This document shows, piece by piece, positions 20,311-30,674 of a DNA stretch of 64,000 bases. The notes below the pieces were generated by a model. That model had not been told where the DNA came from. It saw only the letters and a program-made list of their open reading frames with translations, and made no database searches. A program made the position numbers and the translations under genes. The stretch's first letter is position 1. Each line of letters begins with the position of its first letter. Source of the stretch: Ostrinia nubilalis (lineage: Eukaryota > Arthropoda > Insecta > Lepidoptera > Crambidae); contig NW_026973566.1 of NCBI RefSeq assembly GCF_963855985.1, forward strand, positions 744,001 through 808,000, in the 5' to 3' direction.

Positions 20311-21553
20311 AAAATACAATATTCCGCAGCCCGCAATGTACTTACAGCGCGCCACGCAACGCAATGACCGTGCCTATGTGTGTGTGAGTGTATTGGAGCG
20401 TACGCGCTTTCCCGCCACTACCTACCGCGACCGCAGAAGTATTTTTTACACAAAATTACCAGATTATTCACTTCCTACATTTAAAAAACACATTCCTTTA
20501 GCATTTGTTTAGGTTTAGAACTAAGTACTTACCGACTAATCCCCTTCGACGTCGTCTGGAATCGGCCGCTCCAACCGGACAAGTTGTGGCTCGAACTGAC
20601 GGCCTTCCACGTGCAAGCAAACGCGTGCCAGGTAAATCGTGTTTTGATGCGCCCTCCAGTATTACTTCACGTACAGACTGGTATTTAAGTTCCTCAAATA
20701 CGACACAATACACGCCTAGACGAGGCGGACGGAGGCACAATCGGCTGATTGTTCAACAGACGTTGTACAGCCAGAACAAAAATACGTGCATCAGTACGGT
20801 GGTGCGCTGTAGGATGTTCAGCGCGATACCTACAGCCCAGCCCAGGCTTCAGATGCGTTTCCACGTGCCCTCCCATAACAGTAAACCATGTTTACGTACT
20901 CACGAGCACTGTACGTATGGTTAGGCATCTTTCTAACACTCATTCACTATTACCACACTCACTATCACACGTTCACACACTAACTATCCGCACGAGAAAA
21001 CTATCAAAAGTCGCAAGCGCATTCGACGACCGAAGAAACCGAACTGGCCGCGCGAGCATTGCGAGCAACGCGAGGCGCGAGCGGCCTAGCAACAAAGGCG
21101 CTGCCCCGCGCCACCCCGCGCGGCGAGACTGACCAATAACAGTCAAGCAATACGTTTATCGAACGTCGTCGTGAATCGATCTTTAGCGCTTTGTTAATTC
21201 TTCATTTTCAACTACAAATTTACGTAATTTTTAACTTAACAAAAATGTAATTTCATCACTTTAGTACAGGCAAGTCTATCAACGAATGAGAATGTAAAAG
21301 CGGCGGCAAAATACTTTGATTAATCTTCGTTAACTAAAGATCCGTCCTAGCATACTTAAAAATTAATGCTTTTAGCAAGCTTCGAAAATACTCAAATTTG
21401 AATGAATTGTAGATGCGCAATCGTTATTAATAAAACAATAAGAATATTAATACATTTTGATAGTTATTTCGTGTAATAAAGTTACGTTCATATAAAATAA
21501 TCACGAACAAGACGAATCATTTTATGTAAATTATGAATAATGGACGTAATTGG
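20311..21553. other. CpG-rich non-coding stretch left of Ty3 element 1
   Basis: About 1.2 kb, GC- and CpG-rich at 20340-21180, then AT-rich. On the minus strand several short frames end at a good splice donor (GTAAGTAC, near 20530), so this could be an old promoter with a first exon carried by element B. No product is recognisable, and I do not call a gene. Confidence 0.3.
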
Positions 21554-21713
21554 TGTAACATTATTGTAATGTGACAACACTACTGAGAATAGACTATAGA
21601 TTGGGTATGTATTGTCTGTGGATAATGGAGAGTAAAACAGGATGTACATGACACAGTGATTATTTTATTTAATAAATCCCAAATCATCAACAGTAAAATA
21701 CAATAATATGATA
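21554..21713 (+). repeat. 5' LTR of Ty3 element 1 with adjoining primer site
   Basis: About 160 bp, followed at once by TGGCGCAGTCAGG (21714-21726), which resembles a tRNA-Ser-type primer-binding site as used by Mag-like elements. The gag ATG at 21713 overlaps the last LTR base and this site. The right copy lacks a 6-bp segment present here (near 21650). Confidence 0.75.
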
Positions 21714-22081
21714 TGGCGCAGTCAGGAGATGGCAAGAACCAGGTCGCGGGTGTAAGACCCGTGAGTATTAAAGCCGACACGATGCAGGGATTAAGCCTTG
21801 CCCAACCGCCGCCATTGTCTTTTGAAGGAGATTTGGCAAAAAACTTCAAGACATGGATAAGACATGTGGAACTGTACATGGTGGCGACTGAATGCCATAA
21901 AAAGAGTTCTGAAATAAAAGCAGCAATATTATTACACCTCTTGGGCGAGGAAGGAGTGGACAAATTTGACACGATAGACCTGCCTGAAGCTAAAAAGAAG
22001 GATTATGATGAGATATTAAAAGCCCTTGGAGATTACTGCATGCCAAAAACAAACGAAAGTATAAATAGACACATTTTTTAA
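21713..22081 (+). pseudogene. Ty3 element 1 gag, N-terminal part
   Basis: A 122-codon frame starting MAQSGDGKNQ inside the primer-site sequence. It shows the retrotransposon gag wording PPPLSFEGDLAKNFKTWIRH and ALGDYCMPKTNESINRH. It ends at a TAA in a T-run (ATTTTTTAACAGG), and the homology continues in another frame (NRNQKEGENITEYV), so a one-base loss in the homopolymer is the likely cause. This part forms the virus-like particle in intact relatives. Confidence 0.8.
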
Positions 22082-22142
22082 CAGGAATCAGAAAGAGGGT
22101 GAAAATATAACAGAATATGTAGCCCAACTAAAGAAACTATCA

Positions 22143-24062
22143 GTGACCTGCAACTTTGAGGGTCTACGTGACAGTCTCATTAAAGACAGAATAATAGGAG
22201 GATTATTAGATAAAACATTGCAAGAAAGACTCTTAAGAGAGCAAGAACTATTATTAGAAAAGTGCATAAATATGTGTAAGACCGCAGAAATAGCGACACA
22301 ATATATGAGAAAACTGACAGAAGAAGACTCGAAAGATATTGACAAAATAAATAGAGATCATCGCCAACAACCTATGGGTAGAGCATTCAAATGTAAAAGC
22401 TGCGGATATCAACACCCTCCACGTCATTGTCCAGCATATGGCAAACAATGTAATTATTGCAAGAAGATGAACCATTTTTCTACTGTCTGTAGGAATCGAA
22501 TGAAGGATCACAACATAAAGGAAATACAGCAGAATCCTCAGCAAGAAACAAATCAAGAATATACATTGGGTACAGTATACACTGACTGGACATTGCAGGT
22601 AAAACTACAGGACTGCAATAAAAATATTACATTTAAATTAGACACAGGTGCCGGTTGCAATGTAATATCTAAAAAAATGTTGGACAGTTTGGGAATTCAT
22701 AAAAAGTTAAATAGGTCAAGCTCTATTCTTAGAAATTACAATAACTCAAAAATTAATTTACTAGGCACATTAGATTTATCATGTATAATAAAAAATAAAA
22801 AACATGTTTTGAAATTTCATATTGTAGATTGTGATTCATCTCCATTGATAGGATTACCAACCATACAAAAATTAAATTTAATGATATTATTAGGGGAAAT
22901 ACAAAAACAAGATATTATAAAGCAATACTCTAATTTATTTACAGGAATAGGAGAACTGAAGGATTATGTTTATGATTTCAAGTTGATCCCGAACTACACA
23001 GGGAAAGTAATTCCTTGTCGACCGGTGCTCATGAAGCTATTGGATGCATATAAAAAAGAGTTGCAAACTATGGAGGAAAATAAAATAATAAGAAGAATAG
23101 AAGAACCCACAGATTTTGTAAATGCAGTGGTAATAGTAAGAAAAAATGATAATTCGCTTCGCATATGTCTTGACCCACAATATCTCAATTCTTGTCTATT
23201 AAGGGAACATTTTAAATTACCAACATTTGAAGAAATTGCTGCAAAAATGGCAAACGCTAAGGTATTCAGTAAATTAGACTGTAGTAAAGCGTTCTATCAA
23301 TTGAAATTAAGTGAAACCAGTTCAAAACTAACCACCTTTCAAACACCATTTGGTAGGTATTGTTTTTTAAGAATGCCATACGGAGTGAAGGTAGCATCAG
23401 AGGTTTACCATAAACAGTTTTCTCGCCTGTTTGAAGGCATTCCAAATGTAGAAATTTTTGTAGACGACCTAATTTTATGGGCTGATAGTGAAGCTGAACA
23501 TGAGAAAATTTTACACAGAATATTACAAAAAGCTTCAGAGCATAATATTACATTTAATGCAGACAAATGTATATTTAAAACTAACAAATTAAAATTTTTG
23601 GGACATGTTTTCACTGATAAAGGCATTTATATTGATGAGGATAAAATAGACAGCATAATAAAAATGGAGAAACCAACAGATGTAACAGGCATTCAAAAGC
23701 TATTAGGTATCATCACATATGTTTCTAAATTTATTCCCAATGTATCTGAACTAACAGCTCCTCTAAGATCATTATTAAAAAAGGACAAGGATTGGGAATG
23801 GGGTCTAGAGCAAGAAAAATCTTTCAAGGAAATCAAAGAGCTTTTAACTTCCTCCCCAGTATTGCAATATTACAATCCAAACTTACCATGTTTATTTAGT
23901 GTAGATGCAAGTAGTAATGGTGTGGGTGCAGTTTTATTACAAAATGGATTTCCAGTAGCCTATGCATCCAAAGCATTCACAGACACACAAAATCATGGGC
24001 ACAGATCGAAAAGGAAATGTATGCAATTGTATTTGCTTGTGAAAAATTTCATTTTTACATAA
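22143..24062 (+). pseudogene. Ty3 element 1 gag C-terminus, protease and reverse transcriptase
   Basis: The frame picks up gag after the first frameshift (coding homology actually starts near 22080). Zinc knuckles CKSCGYQHPPRHC and CNYCKKMNHFSTVC lie at about residues 82-115. The protease active site LDTGAGCNVIS is at about residue 166. RT shows LRICLDPQYLN, FSKLDCSKAFYQ and catalytic FVDDLILW at about residue 440. RNase H begins at SVDASSNGVGAVL. The frame goes out of register near 23990, where QIEKEMYAIVFA continues in the next frame. Gag and pol were probably one fused frame, as in Mag-like Ty3 elements. Confidence 0.85.
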
Positions 24063-24638
24063 TGGGTCGAAACTTTGAGGTGGAATCTGATCATAAACCT
24101 TTAATTCCCATAATGAAAAAACCTTTAGCAGAAATACCTGTTAGATTACAAAAGATGCGGTTAAGATTACAGCACTATGACATAACATTAAAATACAAAC
24201 CAGGAAAGTTATTACAACTTGCTGATTACTTGTCACGAAATTATTTAAAAGCTAAGGTTGAGGAGGATGATGATTTTGATTGTAGTATATTGTTAGTAGA
24301 TTTAAAAGAAAAAATGAGTGTGAAACGATATGAAGAGTTTAAAAAAGAAACAGATTGTGATGAAGACCTAAAAATAGTAAAAAAGTTATTATCTGAAGGA
24401 TGGCCGACTAATGGTAAAAATTTACCGGATTCCTTAAAACCCTATCATACATTTCACACTGATTTACATTTAATGGATGGAATAATTTTCAAAAAACATT
24501 GTACCTATCATGGTCCCAAAATCTTTGCAGGAAGACATCTTATCCAAATGCATTATAATCACTTGGGTAGAGAGAAAACTAAAATAAGAGCTAGAGAGTC
24601 GGTATATTGGATAGGAATTTCAAAAGACATTGATAATT
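24017..24638 (+). pseudogene. Ty3 element 1 RNase H end and start of integrase
   Basis: Continues pol after the second frameshift. ESDHKPL is an RNase H motif and KPGKLLQLADYLSRN marks its end. Integrase starts with the two His of the HHCC finger (QMHYNHLGREKTKIRARESVYW) and is cut at 24638 by the LINE. Residues after IDN in the open frame (to 24754) are LINE leader, not Ty3 protein. The matching Cys pair lies at 38022-38040. Confidence 0.8.
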
Positions 24639-24942
24639 CCTCTTTCGTCCGCGATCTTGTCACGAGTAGACGTGTTACCGATTTATTTTTCGTAAAAAAT
24701 AAACTTGTGTACGCAATTGTGACAGTTAAAACCATAAACATAAGGTCCATTTAAAATAATCCATTCCGCATAGTTTCTTGCGAACGTTATCGACACTGTG
24801 TGATTCATCTATTCATTGGCGATGAGCGAGACCACATTCCAGCGCGAGTGAAAGTGACAGTGCTATACAAGTTCTACCGCACACACTCCCACCTTAAAGA
24901 ACGCCAGCCGTAGCACTCCGTCTACGATCCCCACCGTGCTCA

Positions 24943-26004
24943 GTGACTACGCAGACTACGAAGTTACTACGAAACCAGCTCGCTGAGAGTAAACACTGTG
25001 CTACGTACCACAATCAGCTGCTTGTTTCTGATAATACATTAAAAATGTCTCTGCAAAGGACGCCTCCTTCACAATCACCGCTAACAGAAAATCGACCTCA
25101 CATGACACAGTATTCTTCAGACCCCTCCTTAAATCGAACAACAAATACTAGTGGAGGATTTCTCACGCTCGATGACAATATTACTCAACGAAATAAACGG
25201 CAGAAATTGGAAGACTCCCCCAGCGAGCAACCCAGTGAGTCACCCAGCGAGCTTTCTCTTTTTAAGGACGAGATAAAGGATTACATAAAGTCGCTCATCA
25301 GTGCACAGAGTAAGGAACTTACGTCCATAACCAACAAGCTACACGAGTTAACTGAGTCAAATGCAAAAATTGACGCGGCTATGTCACTGTTAACGTCACA
25401 AAATGAGGAGTACCGTGGCAAAATTGCACTCCTGGAAAATCAAGCTCAAAAGGACCGCGAATACATCTGCATATTGGAAGAAAAGGTTGAAGATCTTCAC
25501 AGAACCTCCCGTAAGACCTGCGTGGAAATCAAAAACGTCCCCAAAAAAGCCCTGGAAACTAGAGAAGACTTGAAACAAATGGTTGTAAACCTCTCAAAAT
25601 CAATCCATCTTGATATGAATGAGCATGATATAAATGACATACACCGCTTGAACTCAAGGGGTGATGGGGAGAGGAAACCCACAATCATCCTAGAACTAAG
25701 GTCTGCAATTCTGCGATTTGACCTACTGAAAAAGGTGAAAGACTTCAATCTCAAAAACAAAACACGACTGCAAGCTAAACATCTTGGCTTCACTAGCAAC
25801 GAAGACACACCTATCTTCATAACTGAGCATCTTACCTCCAAAGGGGCTCGTTTGTTTTTCTTGGCGCGGGATCTGAAAAGAGCTCAAAAGGTCAAGTACT
25901 GCTGGACCTCCATGGGAAAAGTACTTGTAAGGAAAGATGACACGTCAAAAATCATTCACATTCAACATGAAGCACAAGTGCAACAACTAATGCAAGAAAA
26001 ATGA
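24943..26004 (+). CDS. LINE ORF1, FP-type RNA-binding protein
   Basis: 353 codons from the first ATG; Met35 at 25045 (AAAAATGTCT) is the likelier start. After a Ser/Pro-rich N-terminus comes a long coiled coil (about residues 105-190, ending REYICILEEKVEDLHRTSRK). A conserved C-terminal domain follows (VEIKNVP, ILELRSAILRFDLLKKVK, IFITEHLTSKGARLFFLARD). This matches the Baculo_FP family (PF03258), shared by lepidopteran LINE ORF1 proteins and the baculovirus FP25K protein. In LINEs it is thought to bind the RNA and act as a chaperone. The frame is intact. Confidence 0.75.
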   Translation: MTTQTTKLLRNQLAESKHCATYHNQLLVSDNTLKMSLQRTPPSQSPLTENRPHMTQYSSDPSLNRTTNTSGGFLTLDDNITQRNKRQKLEDSPSEQPSESPSELSLFKDEIKDYIKSLISAQSKELTSITNKLHELTESNAKIDAAMSLLTSQNEEYRGKIALLENQAQKDREYICILEEKVEDLHRTSRKTCVEIKNVPKKALETREDLKQMVVNLSKSIHLDMNEHDINDIHRLNSRGDGERKPTIILELRSAILRFDLLKKVKDFNLKNKTRLQAKHLGFTSNEDTPIFITEHLTSKGARLFFLARDLKRAQKVKYCWTSMGKVLVRKDDTSKIIHIQHEAQVQQLMQEK

Positions 26005-26482
26005 CTATCTATGTGCATATTTCTCATAAAAATATTTTTCACTTATAAAATATTGTTCTTTAACTGTTTGGTAAAATTCTTAGTGTATAATAATATGTTA
26101 AATACATACAATGTAACAAAACACACACAAACGTTTACACATATTCAAACACATTCATACATACTCCTATTGCACAATAACAGTAGCACATTCTATACCT
26201 CACTCAAACTACACACTCACTCTCAAAACAATTATTCAAAACACAAACAAGGCTTACATTTACCTACATATATTTACACCACCAACTCTTATTATAGAAA
26301 TGAACTCTTATACTACATTTATTACAGATACCTATCACTCTATACACCATTTACTCAATCATCTAGACAATTTTATACCACATTCACGCACACACTTTTA
26401 TACTCTCCACTACCTAACCTGCCGCTAACTGCAAAACCTAACTACCCCAGTTGTAACCTCAAGAGTAATAATTTAATTTTAA
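26005..26482 (+). other. ORF1-ORF2 spacer of the LINE
   Basis: 478 bp, AC-rich on the plus strand with many CACACA and ACTCAC motifs. A frame at 26011-26490 has no recognisable domain and reflects composition. ORF2 starts at an ATG at 26483, so translation must restart or use another message. Confidence 0.5.
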
Positions 26483-29452
26483 ATGGATAGCTTTGATACG
26501 CTTAAGGAACTCGATCAGATACAGCTCTCAGAATCACTCAAATGTAATATACAGGATTTAAAAATAAAAACTGACAATTCTACACATAATTTCAAAGTTT
26601 TAACACAAAATATTAGAAGTATATACAAAAATTTTAATGACTTACAGCTTACATTGGCACAACTGAAATATGAATTCGATATTTTAATTTTAACGGAATG
26701 TTGGCTAAACCCTGACAAAAATATACCGCAATTAGAACATTACAAATCCTTCCAAACAAAACATCATAATAACCAAAGTGACGGGGTAGTCGCTTACACT
26801 AAAAATAGTCTATCAGTAAAATTTAGGGAGCTAAAACTTGCAAATGCTACCGGAATCGAATTACAAATCTTAAATTATACAATACTAGGTATTTACCGCT
26901 CCCCTTCGTTTTTAAACGCAGGTAACTTTATTACATCTCTCAATAATCATTTTGAAAACACCGCCCCTCACAAAAACGTATTAATTTTAGGTGATATCAA
27001 TATTGATTTAATTATTTCCCCAATTGAAACAAATCAAGAACGAACAAATAGATTACATTATTTGAACATGTTATCACTGCATGGACTTTCAGCGGCTCAT
27101 AACTTACCAACGAGGGGAGACGGCTGCCTAGATCATGTCTTTTTAAGAGTAGATAAAGGGAGCAACACGACTTTTACTGCGGTTTTAAATACTACAGTAA
27201 CTGACCACTGCCTTGTTCTTTTGTCAATTATAAATAAATATCAGCAAACGACACCTCAAAAATATAAAACCGTAGTTAACTATGATAATGCTTACAAGAG
27301 TCTGGTAGATGTTGACGTCTCCTTCTTTAATGTTTTTAAAGATCCTGATACGTATGCCTTTGCACTAATAGAGATGGTAAGGTCGGCTATCCTGTCCAAC
27401 ACTAAAAAACTAATTGTTACGAATAGCAAAAGAACCATAAAACCCTGGATTACCACAGGTGCATTACGGTGTATTAGATTGAGAAACACTATTTACTTAA
27501 AACTAAAATCAAACCCCCAAAATGAAATCTTAAGGATAACTTATAGACGCTATCGTACTTTCTGCGGGAACCTTGTTAAGAAACTAAAAACTAAGTACAA
27601 CAAGGAAAAAATCAAAACATCGTCACATAACCCCCGAGCCCTCTGGTCAGCCATTAATGACATCACACATTATAAGCCTCCCAAGAGCCCAAATGATGAC
27701 CTACTTAATTTAAAATCATGTCCACAAACTTCAATCAATCATGTAAACAAATACTTTGTAAACATTGGACAAAAACTTGCTGAGAACATCTCGAATACCA
27801 TCGAACCCTCAGAGTCATGTAATGCAGACAACTATCATCACCTGTCCTCTTTTGTATTATTAGATACCTCTCACAAGGAAGTGGAAAGTATTCTGATGTC
27901 TTTGGACTCTAAGAGTGCACCAGGCTGGGACGGAATCCCTACCCATTTTCTAAAACTCACTAAGGATATTCTCGTCCCTCTCATTAGTGACCTTGCCAAC
28001 CTGTGTTTTAAGACGGGAATCTTCCCATATCTTTTTAAGCGTTCCATAGTTACTCCTGTGTATAAGAGTGGAGATAGCGACGACGTCAACAACTATCGAC
28101 CCATCTCTGTGTTGGCTTCGATCTCTAAAATCATTGAGAAACTATTAAACTCTAGAATAGTGAGCTACTTGACCAAGTACAATATTTTATCTACCTCTCA
28201 ATATGGGTTTAGAAAGGGAATGTCGACACAGGATGCTATCACGGATCTCACATCTGTCATAACAAAAGAAATAGATAAGGGTAATAAATGCCTCGCGGTC
28301 TTTCTTGACCTCAAGAAAGCCTTCGACACCGTCTCTATCTCCATTCTTATACGTAGGCTCGAGAGTATCGGATTCCGTGGATCTGCTCTTTCCCTTCTCA
28401 GCAGTTATCTTCAAAACAGAAAGCAGGGTGTAAAAATCGTCAACTTTCTGAGTGACGAAGAGAATGTTACGTTTGGTGTCCCTCAGGGCAGTGTTCTCGG
28501 CCCGACGCTCTTTTTGATATATATTAATAATCTTTGCAACCTCAATAACGTCGGGGGGAGGATACTGTCCTATGCGGATGACACCGCCATTATTTTCACA
28601 GCTAAGACCTGGGATGAAGTTAGGTTGAAAGCCGAGAGGGGACTAGCCAGAGTAGGTCAATGGTTAAGTAAAAATCTCCTTACCCTTAACGCCCAAAAAA
28701 CGAACTACGTATGTTTTTCTCCTTACATAAATTCACAGCCTTTACCTGACTTTGAAATTAAAATCCACTCCTGTGGGGAACCTCAAAACCCGGGTTTATC
28801 CGTCCTTAACATTTGTAATTGCCCTAAAATTCAGAAAGTTTCCAATGTTAAATATCTCGGAATTATTGTAGATCAGCGATTGAGTTGGTATTCACACTTA
28901 GAACTAACAATAGCGAGGGTAAGGAAACTCATGTGGGTTTTTAAATCTCTGAGGCATGTCATGTGTACCGCACTACTGAACAAAATATATATCGCACTAG
29001 CTCAGTCCGTAATAACCTATTGCATCCCAGTATGGGGAGGAGCAGCGAAGTCATATTTTATAGAATTAGAACGAGCTCAAAGGTCCCTGATTAAGGTAAT
29101 GTACTGTAAGCCCTTTAGATTCTCTACCGATGCCCTATATAAAACCTCCAAACTACTTACTGTCAGGAAACTATATATTTTGCATTTGACACTAAGATAT
29201 CATAAAACGCTACCTCTTGATAATGCTAAACTCAGTAAAAGAAGGTGCGATATCGTGGCCCCTACCTATCCTTCGCGAACTGTCTTTGCCACTCGGCAAT
29301 ACTTATCTCAAGCCCCACACGTTTATAATAAAATTAATCGCATTCTTAATATTTACCCCAAGTTACTGTTTGAGTGTAAGAAATGTCTCACTGATTGGCT
29401 TTTTACACTCGATTACGTTGAGGTGGAAAATATTTTCGTAAGAATTAGATGA
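26483..29452 (+). CDS. LINE ORF2, endonuclease and reverse transcriptase
   Basis: 989 codons without interruption. The N-terminus is an AP-type endonuclease: LTQNIRSIYKNF, ILTECWL (metal-binding E), LGIYRSP, ILGDINIDL and TVTDHCLVLL (catalytic H in place of SDH). The RT core shows SAPGWDGIP, NYRPISVLASISKIIEK, GFRKGMSTQDA, FLDLKKAFDTV, GVPQGSVLGPTLF and catalytic YADDTAIIF. The C-terminal part has thumb-like wording (NVKYLGIIVDQRLSW). No RNase H is evident. The product nicks DNA and copies the element's RNA at the nick. Intact catalytic residues and both open ORFs suggest a recently active copy. Confidence 0.9.
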   Translation: MDSFDTLKELDQIQLSESLKCNIQDLKIKTDNSTHNFKVLTQNIRSIYKNFNDLQLTLAQLKYEFDILILTECWLNPDKNIPQLEHYKSFQTKHHNNQSDGVVAYTKNSLSVKFRELKLANATGIELQILNYTILGIYRSPSFLNAGNFITSLNNHFENTAPHKNVLILGDINIDLIISPIETNQERTNRLHYLNMLSLHGLSAAHNLPTRGDGCLDHVFLRVDKGSNTTFTAVLNTTVTDHCLVLLSIINKYQQTTPQKYKTVVNYDNAYKSLVDVDVSFFNVFKDPDTYAFALIEMVRSAILSNTKKLIVTNSKRTIKPWITTGALRCIRLRNTIYLKLKSNPQNEILRITYRRYRTFCGNLVKKLKTKYNKEKIKTSSHNPRALWSAINDITHYKPPKSPNDDLLNLKSCPQTSINHVNKYFVNIGQKLAENISNTIEPSESCNADNYHHLSSFVLLDTSHKEVESILMSLDSKSAPGWDGIPTHFLKLTKDILVPLISDLANLCFKTGIFPYLFKRSIVTPVYKSGDSDDVNNYRPISVLASISKIIEKLLNSRIVSYLTKYNILSTSQYGFRKGMSTQDAITDLTSVITKEIDKGNKCLAVFLDLKKAFDTVSISILIRRLESIGFRGSALSLLSSYLQNRKQGVKIVNFLSDEENVTFGVPQGSVLGPTLFLIYINNLCNLNNVGGRILSYADDTAIIFTAKTWDEVRLKAERGLARVGQWLSKNLLTLNAQKTNYVCFSPYINSQPLPDFEIKIHSCGEPQNPGLSVLNICNCPKIQKVSNVKYLGIIVDQRLSWYSHLELTIARVRKLMWVFKSLRHVMCTALLNKIYIALAQSVITYCIPVWGGAAKSYFIELERAQRSLIKVMYCKPFRFSTDALYKTSKLLTVRKLYILHLTLRYHKTLPLDNAKLSKRRCDIVAPTYPSRTVFATRQYLSQAPHVYNKINRILNIYPKLLFECKKCLTDWLFTLDYVEVENIFVRIR

Positions 29453-29522
29453 AGTTGAAATTGACACACAACATAACATACACATCACACCCATGCACAT
29501 TTGCCTCACATCTACATACATA
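29453..29522 (+). other. LINE 3' UTR, first part
   Basis: Short AC-rich sequence with one copy of the CATCACACCCATGCACA motif. It is cut by element C at a TA; the array resumes at 37504. Confidence 0.7.
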
Positions 29523-29659
29523 TCGATGGTGGAAGTATCAATTAATGTAAGGGACATTTTGGCCAAAATGAGTTATATATACCAACGGATTCAGAATTTT
29601 CGGCTCTATCGATTGGTATACTTGAAATGTTGATATCTTTAAAAAAATGTCCCTTACCT

Positions 29660-30567
29660 TGTGACGCGCCCCGCGACGCATCGACAGCCCTAGCACCCAA
29701 CGCAGAGATTTTGACAACCCTACGGCTGCACGGCCGCACGCCGCACGGACCGAGCTAATATAAGAGACGGCGGCGACCGCGGGCGCCTAGCATTCGCTCG
29801 GGAGCCATTGTAACAGCCAGACGTTCGCGCGCGCGTCTATCATTCCCTCGGCTGCATTGCAAAAGAGTCCCTAGCGAATAGCTATCCACATTGTTCCCTA
29901 CTAACCCTAACTGTTCGACTTTGGCTTGATCCGATACCTCGTCATTAATCCGCGGCTTGCCATACAGCGTCGTGTCGATTGCGTTCTATCGTTGATAGCC
30001 AACCGGTTCTCGTCCTTACCGAGTAGTGCATGAGATACTCATCCCGAACCTGCGGTAGCAATCCTGCTGCCACCCTTCCTGAATTTCACACCCCCTCACC
30101 TCGTAGGTCCAACGCCTTTCCCTAGTGGTCGTACTCACCATCGAGGCTTCGGTCTCTGGCTGGAGCTAACGAACCACATCCCACCCCCCTAGTTATAAGT
30201 ATCCAGACTAACACTCGCTAAACCTCGCATAGGGCGCCGCCCCTCTCGCGGATACATAAACTAGTCTCGGGACGCGGCTCGGGCGCGTCGCTATCCTTTT
30301 CATTGCCAATAATTAGTAATTGTGATGTAACCCGTAAAGTAATCGCTCGTAATGATAATAAACTTAGAGTCAGTGAAGTTAGAATAAGGAGAACAATTGT
30401 GGAACCTGAATTATAAGTGCCATTGTGTTATTGATTGTGCGTTTCCTTGGTCGAATATCCCTGTAGGCATCCTGGATAGGTACACATCCCTCATCGCAGA
30501 AGGCGAACTGGGACTTAGTACTAAACAGCGGGGTGTCAGACTGAGCTAGCTTAGACGCCCCGTTGCA
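29660..30567 (+). repeat. 5' LTR (908 bp)
   Basis: GC-rich left LTR of the gag-protease element. A TATAAGAGACGGCGG stretch near 29759 may be the promoter core, and AATAAACTTAGAG near 30357 a polyadenylation signal. Confidence 0.85.
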
Positions 30568-30674
30568 ATGGCGCCCAACTAAATAACCCACGGAACCTAC
30601 AGGGATCACCAGATCGCTAGAGAAGCGAAAGACCACAAGGAACGCAAAACTTCGCACCAAATTGATAATCACAC

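Noticed and set aside
20498..20924. Overlapping frames in the CpG-rich stretch as a gene
   Set aside because: Several short frames on both strands with no domain; a splice donor alone is not enough.
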